From: UMGS1933 sp045593405
GTDB taxonomy: Bacteria; Bacillota; Clostridia; TANB77; CAG-508
Direction: 5' to 3'
Assembly: GCA_045593405.1 (NCBI GenBank)
Contig: JAZNWN010000038.1
Span: 1-6,266 of the forward strand
DNA: 6,266 bases
Position numbers and translations under genes: made by a program. Positions 2,835-6,266 of the stretch are shown here, piece after piece; the first letter of the stretch is position 1, and every line of letters starts with the position of its first letter. The notes under the pieces are model-generated. The model saw only the letters and a list, made by a program, of their open reading frames with translations, did not search any database and was not told where the DNA came from.

Positions 2835-5746
2835 AAATGAGTCACCTATTGCAAGAGATAATAGATTGTATAAAGTTGGAACAAGAAAAGAGAAATGAAT
2901 ATCTCATGCATTATGGGATTAAGAGAAGGTCTGGCAGATATCCTTGGGGCTCTGGGGAACATCCATTTCAACATGGAGAAGATTTCCTGGCTAGAGTTCA
3001 AGAATTATCAAATTCAGGAATGAGCGAACTTGAAGTTGCAAAGGCTATAGGCCTTACAACAACTCAACTTAGAATTCAAAAGGATTTAGCTAAAACAGAA
3101 AGAAGAAATGTTTTAAGAGCTAAAGCAAGAGATCTTCTTGATAAGGGTAAATCATATGCTGAAGTTACAAAAGAATTAGGTTTTAATAACGAATCATCTG
3201 TGAGAAATTTGTTAAATGAAACAAACGATGCTAAAAAGAAGAAAGTTGCAGTTGTAAAGGATTATCTAGAAGATCTAGCTGATAAACATGGATTTGTTGA
3301 TGTTGGAACAGGTGTTGAAAGAAGACTTCAAATTTCATCAACAAAATTGAACGAGGCTTTATATATTGCAAGTTTGGAAGGATATGAAACATATGGAGGA
3401 GGTTTACAGCAAGTTACAAATAAGCAACAGCAGACAAACATGAAAATTTTAACTAAACCTGGAACTGAACATAAAGAAATATATAAAGCCATGAGAGAAA
3501 ATAAAATTTTTCTTCCTGAAAATGATGATAAAATTATAACCGAATCTCCTGATGGTAGTGGTGATAAAATAGTTAAAGCTTTTAGATATCCAGAAAGCAT
3601 GGATTCTAAAAGGATGGTAATTAGATATGGCGATGAATGGGATGAAAATCATAAATTTAAAGGCACAGATAAAGATGGAGTAATTGAAATTAGACCAGGT
3701 GTTAAAGATTTAAGTCTTGGAAACGATCATTATTCTCAAGTTAGAATTTTGGTTGATGGTACACATTATCTTAAAGGTATGGCAGTTTATGCCGATGATT
3801 TACCAGACGGTATAGATTTAAGATTTAACACAAATAAACCTTCTGGAACCCCCAAAGAAAAAGTATTAAAAGAAATAGAACCTGGTGATAATCCTTTTGG
3901 TTCATTAATAAAAGAGCGTGGAGGGCAGTCAGAATGGATAGACGATAAAGGAGTGGCTCATTTATCACTAATAAATAAAAGAGGTGAAGAAGGAGATTGG
4001 GGAGATTGGAAAGATACTTTAGCATCACAATTCTTAGCTAAACAACCTATAAGTTTAATAAAAAGACAGCTAAGACTTAGTGAAGAAGAAAGTAAAAATG
4101 AATTTGATGAAATTATGAATCTTACAAATCCAACAGTTAAAAAATATTTACTTGAAACATTTGCAAATAATTGTGATTCAGACGCAGTATATCTAAAGGC
4201 AGCGGCTCTTCCAAGACAAAAATTTCAAGTTATACTTCCAGTTCCATCTTTAAAAGATGATCAAATATATGCTCCTAATTTTAAAGATGGAGAAACTGTT
4301 GCTTTGGTTCGGTATCCTCATGGAGGAATATTTGAAATTCCAATTCTTAAAGTTAATAACAAAAATAAAGAAGCAAAATCAGTAATTGGGACAGATAGCA
4401 AAGATGCTGTTGGAATAAATAAAAATGTTGCAAATATTCTTTCAGGAGCAGACTTTGATGGTGATACTGTAATGGTTGTTCCTTGTAATTCGTCATACTC
4501 AGATATTAAAATTAAAAACAGACCTCCATTTGAAAATTTAAAAAACTTTGACGGTAAAGTTGAATATGCCGAAAGACCAGGAATGCGGTATATGAAAATT
4601 AAAGATGAAAATGGACGGACTATATTAGATAATACTCAAAAAGAAATGGGTATGATAACAAATTTGATTATCGATATGACATTAAAAGGAGCAACAGATG
4701 CTGAACTTGAAAAAGCTGTAAGACATTCTATGGTTGTAATTGATGCTGGAAAGCATAAATTGGATTATAAAAGATCTGAAGTTGATAACGATATTGCAAC
4801 ACTGAAAGATAAATATCAAGGTCATTATAATGAAAAAGGAAATTGGGTTCATGGAGCTTCAACTTTAATTTCCTCAGCTAAATCTGTAGAATACGTCACA
4901 AAGAGAAAAGGTCAGCCTAAAATTAATCAAAAAGGAAAAGAATGGTATGATCCAGCAAAACCTGAAGGAGCATTAATTTACGGTCAGAGAAAAATTAACG
5001 AAAAAGGCAAAAGTTGGTACGATCCTAAAAAACCTGAAGGTAGCGTAATATATACAGTTATTCCAGAAATTTATACAGATAAAAACGGAAAAACACAGAT
5101 AAGAACTCAAAAATCTACAAAGATGGCAGAAACAGATGATGCTAGAAAATTGTCCTCTGGAACAGCAAAAGAAGAACTATATGCTGATTATGCAAACTTT
5201 AAAAAAAGTTTAGCAAATCAAGCAAGAAAAGAAATGGTTTATATTGAAGAAAATAGGAGAGATTCTGATGCTGCTGAAAAATATAAAAAAGAAGTTGCAT
5301 CTCTTGATTCAAAGTTAAATCTTGCAAAATTAAATGCACCAAAAGAACGTCAGGCGCAGTTATTAGCAACACAAAGGATGGAAATATTAAAAAGAGAGAA
5401 TCCAGATCTTAAAGATAATAAAGAAGAGTACAAGAAAGTATCTCAACAGCAAATAGTCCAAGCAAGACTTGATGTTGGAGCAAAAAGAGAAGAAATAAAA
5501 ATCACTGACAGAGAATGGGAAGCTATACAAGCTCATGCTATTTCTTCAAATAAACTAAAAATGATTCTGGAAGCTGCAGATATAGATAAAGTTCGTAAGT
5601 TAGCAACTCCAAGAAATGAAGTGAAATTAACACAAGGACAGATAAATAGAATAAAGGCATTATCTAAGCAAGGAAGAACAAACGCAGAAATTGCAGATGC
5701 ACTTGGAATAAGTGTATCAACAGTCCAAGATAAACTTAATAATTAA
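2831..5746 (+). CDS. Probable single-chain RNA polymerase (YonO/QDE-1-like double-psi barrel)
   Basis: This 971-residue protein probably makes RNA from a phage template. It carries ADFDGD at 540-545; D541, D543 and D545 match the catalytic triad of the beta' DxDGD motif. Just upstream, the GETVALVRYPHGGIFEIP stretch (R494) parallels the beta' segment before the triad. K315 (LKGM) and K336 (NTNK) could be the lysines of the beta-like barrel, about 205 residues before the triad, an order like QDE-1. NTQKEMGMITN (601-611) and IDAGKHKLD (637-645) resemble the conserved post-catalytic helices of that superfamily. The length is close to the roughly 900 residues of YonO. Other parts are a HYGIKRRSGRYPWGSG tag (27-42), HTH segments at about 53-87 and 95-129, a 24-residue tandem duplication (694-741), a charged coiled region (about 790-890) and a C-terminal HTH (933-971). 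GAGAGGA is just upstream of ATG 2831; ATG 2837 is a possible alternative. Activity is inferred from motifs. Confidence 0.72.
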   Translation: MKMSHLLQEIIDCIKLEQEKRNEYLMHYGIKRRSGRYPWGSGEHPFQHGEDFLARVQELSNSGMSELEVAKAIGLTTTQLRIQKDLAKTERRNVLRAKARDLLDKGKSYAEVTKELGFNNESSVRNLLNETNDAKKKKVAVVKDYLEDLADKHGFVDVGTGVERRLQISSTKLNEALYIASLEGYETYGGGLQQVTNKQQQTNMKILTKPGTEHKEIYKAMRENKIFLPENDDKIITESPDGSGDKIVKAFRYPESMDSKRMVIRYGDEWDENHKFKGTDKDGVIEIRPGVKDLSLGNDHYSQVRILVDGTHYLKGMAVYADDLPDGIDLRFNTNKPSGTPKEKVLKEIEPGDNPFGSLIKERGGQSEWIDDKGVAHLSLINKRGEEGDWGDWKDTLASQFLAKQPISLIKRQLRLSEEESKNEFDEIMNLTNPTVKKYLLETFANNCDSDAVYLKAAALPRQKFQVILPVPSLKDDQIYAPNFKDGETVALVRYPHGGIFEIPILKVNNKNKEAKSVIGTDSKDAVGINKNVANILSGADFDGDTVMVVPCNSSYSDIKIKNRPPFENLKNFDGKVEYAERPGMRYMKIKDENGRTILDNTQKEMGMITNLIIDMTLKGATDAELEKAVRHSMVVIDAGKHKLDYKRSEVDNDIATLKDKYQGHYNEKGNWVHGASTLISSAKSVEYVTKRKGQPKINQKGKEWYDPAKPEGALIYGQRKINEKGKSWYDPKKPEGSVIYTVIPEIYTDKNGKTQIRTQKSTKMAETDDARKLSSGTAKEELYADYANFKKSLANQARKEMVYIEENRRDSDAAEKYKKEVASLDSKLNLAKLNAPKERQAQLLATQRMEILKRENPDLKDNKEEYKKVSQQQIVQARLDVGAKREEIKITDREWEAIQAHAISSNKLKMILEAADIDKVRKLATPRNEVKLTQGQINRIKALSKQGRTNAEIADALGISVSTVQDKLNN
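4910..5053 (+). repeat. Tandem 72-bp coding duplication within the polymerase-like gene
   Basis: Residues 694-717 and 718-741 are adjacent copies, 18 of 24 identical, with the shared pattern GQxKINxKGKxWYDPxKPEG. The DNA copies differ at many synonymous positions, so this is an old duplication kept in frame rather than a recent slip. It lies about 50 residues after the IDAGKHKLD motif. Confidence 0.85.
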
Positions 5747-5773
5747 AAAAAAAGAGGATAAAAAAAAGAAAAA

Positions 5774-6037
5774 ATGATTATAAGTAAAATATCTACAATC
5801 GATAATCCTTATGATCCATTTGACGAATTCGATGAATGGTATATCGAAGATTGTAGAAGAGGACATTATACTTGTGCGTATCTTGCAAGATTATTACAAA
5901 CGTCAGATTCAATGACTCAATTGGAAATAGAAAGAGAAAACAATAGAGTTATCGATAATATTTTAAAAAATGACTTTGAAGGAATTTACAAAAAAGTTGA
6001 AAGAGAAGTTGATGAGAAAAAGTTAAGCCAGATTTAG
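5774..6037 (+). CDS. Small conserved-looking phage protein, function unknown
   Basis: This 87-residue acidic protein opens MIISKISTIDNPYDPFDEFD, continues EWYIEDCRRGHYTCAYLARL, and ends with a helical segment containing EGIYKKVEREVDEKK. The NPYDPF...WY...G..TCAYLAR pattern resembles short uncharacterised proteins I associate with Firmicutes phage genomes, where the family has no assigned role. That recollection was not checked by a search. It has no membrane segment, signal peptide or recognisable catalytic motif; C27 and C34 are the only cysteines. The ribosome binding site is weak: AGAGGA at 5753-5758 lies about 15 bases before ATG 5774, behind an A-rich tract, so translation may depend on the polymerase gene 27 bases upstream. 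Confidence 0.7.
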   Translation: MIISKISTIDNPYDPFDEFDEWYIEDCRRGHYTCAYLARLLQTSDSMTQLEIERENNRVIDNILKNDFEGIYKKVEREVDEKKLSQI

Positions 6038-6049
6038 AAAATTAAATTA

Positions 6050-6066
6050 TGCTGATAAAATCGGCA
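6050..6066 (+). terminator. Weak hairpin after the small phage gene
   Basis: TGCTGAT (6050-6056) pairs with ATCGGCA (6060-6066) around AAA, with one wobble. The next bases, AGAGTTGTTTT, are a poor U tract, so termination would be partial at best. Confidence 0.3.
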
Positions 6067-6097
6067 GAGTTGTTTTAAAACATTAATTTATAAAATA

Positions 6098-6266
6098 TTA
6101 CCAAAGTTGGAAAAAATACTCAATATATATAATATTACCAAAGTTGGAAAAATACTCAAATATATATATTACCAAAGTTGGAAAAGATACTTAAAAATAA
6201 CAAAATATATATAAAAATGCTGACAAAGTTGGAAAAGATACCTAAAAACAACAAAATATATACAAA
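6098..6266 (+). repeat. Direct-repeat array running off the window edge
   Basis: Four copies share the core (TTA)CCAAAGTTGG followed by AAAA(A/G)ATACT and an AT-rich tail. The cores begin at 6101, 6138, 6172 and 6223 (the last reads ACAAAGTTGG), giving periods of 37, 34 and 51. The core is a near-palindrome, CCAA-AG-TTGG. Copies three and four match along their full length, including AAC/AACAAAATATATA tails, and the 51-base period equals 17 codons. Frame 1 is open from 6133 to the end and reads LPKLEKILKNNKIYIKM then LTKLEKIPKNNKIYT. Copies one and two have lengths that break this frame. The array may be iterons, regulatory sites or the start of a Lys/Asn-rich repeat protein, and probably continues beyond the window. 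Confidence 0.65.

Noticed and set aside
3328..4028. Open frames on the minus strand inside the polymerase-like gene (3328-3600, 3449-3652, 3825-4028)
   Set aside because: They are antisense to a long intact gene with clear motifs, show hydrophobic or low-complexity composition, and lack convincing ribosome binding sites.
6098..6266. Right-end repeats as a CRISPR array
   Set aside because: The repeat core is about 20 bases, the intervals are AT-simple and similar to each other rather than unique, the periods are irregular, and no cas gene is present. The Cas4-like nuclease is a typical phage RecB-type protein.

Overview
The window looks like part of a low-GC Firmicutes-type phage, prophage or phage-plasmid. 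It is strongly AT-rich, most genes have AGGAGG-type ribosome binding sites, one gene starts with TTG, TGA serves as a stop, and every supportable gene lies on the + strand. No host-specific marker is present, so the host cannot be named beyond that.

Layout. Positions 1-450 hold the 3' end of a gene whose reading frame is broken at several homopolymer-rich points, followed by a terminator. Positions 462-809 encode a small protein made of two ribbon-helix-helix (RHH) repeats. Positions 780-1342 are a repeat-dense, mostly non-coding control region. It has copies of a 16-bp palindrome (consensus CGGACATTAATGTCCG), many GTTTACAAA elements in both orientations, a 17-bp inverted repeat enclosing a perfect 16-bp palindrome, and a candidate promoter. 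Positions 1343-1832 hold a frame-broken small gene and a small membrane protein, closed by a strong terminator at 1869-1905. Two more palindrome copies follow, and then a tightly packed cluster: a VRR-NUC-type nuclease (2009-2305), a RecB/Cas4-like nuclease (2277-2834) and a 971-residue protein (2831-5746). A small conserved-looking phage-type protein (5774-6037) comes next. The window ends in a direct-repeat array that runs off the right edge.

The centrepiece is the 971-residue protein. It has an ADFDGD motif in a setting that reads like the RNA polymerase beta' double-psi barrel, a candidate upstream lysine pair, and a downstream NTQKEMGMITN...IDAGKHKLD block like that of QDE-1/YonO-type polymerases. 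This makes it a probable single-chain, multisubunit-type RNA polymerase. It has two helix-turn-helix (HTH) segments at the N terminus and one at the C terminus. A HYGIKRRSGRYPWGSG tag near its start resembles short tags I associate with phage structural proteins, so packaging in the virion is possible.

Inferred logic: the tandem-RHH protein is a good candidate to bind the palindromes, which overlap its own 3' end and also precede the 1343 and 2009 transcription units. It could therefore regulate the nuclease/polymerase operon and might also act at an origin or centromere in the 780-1342 region. Polymerase activity, operator binding and the origin role are all inferred from sequence reading alone.
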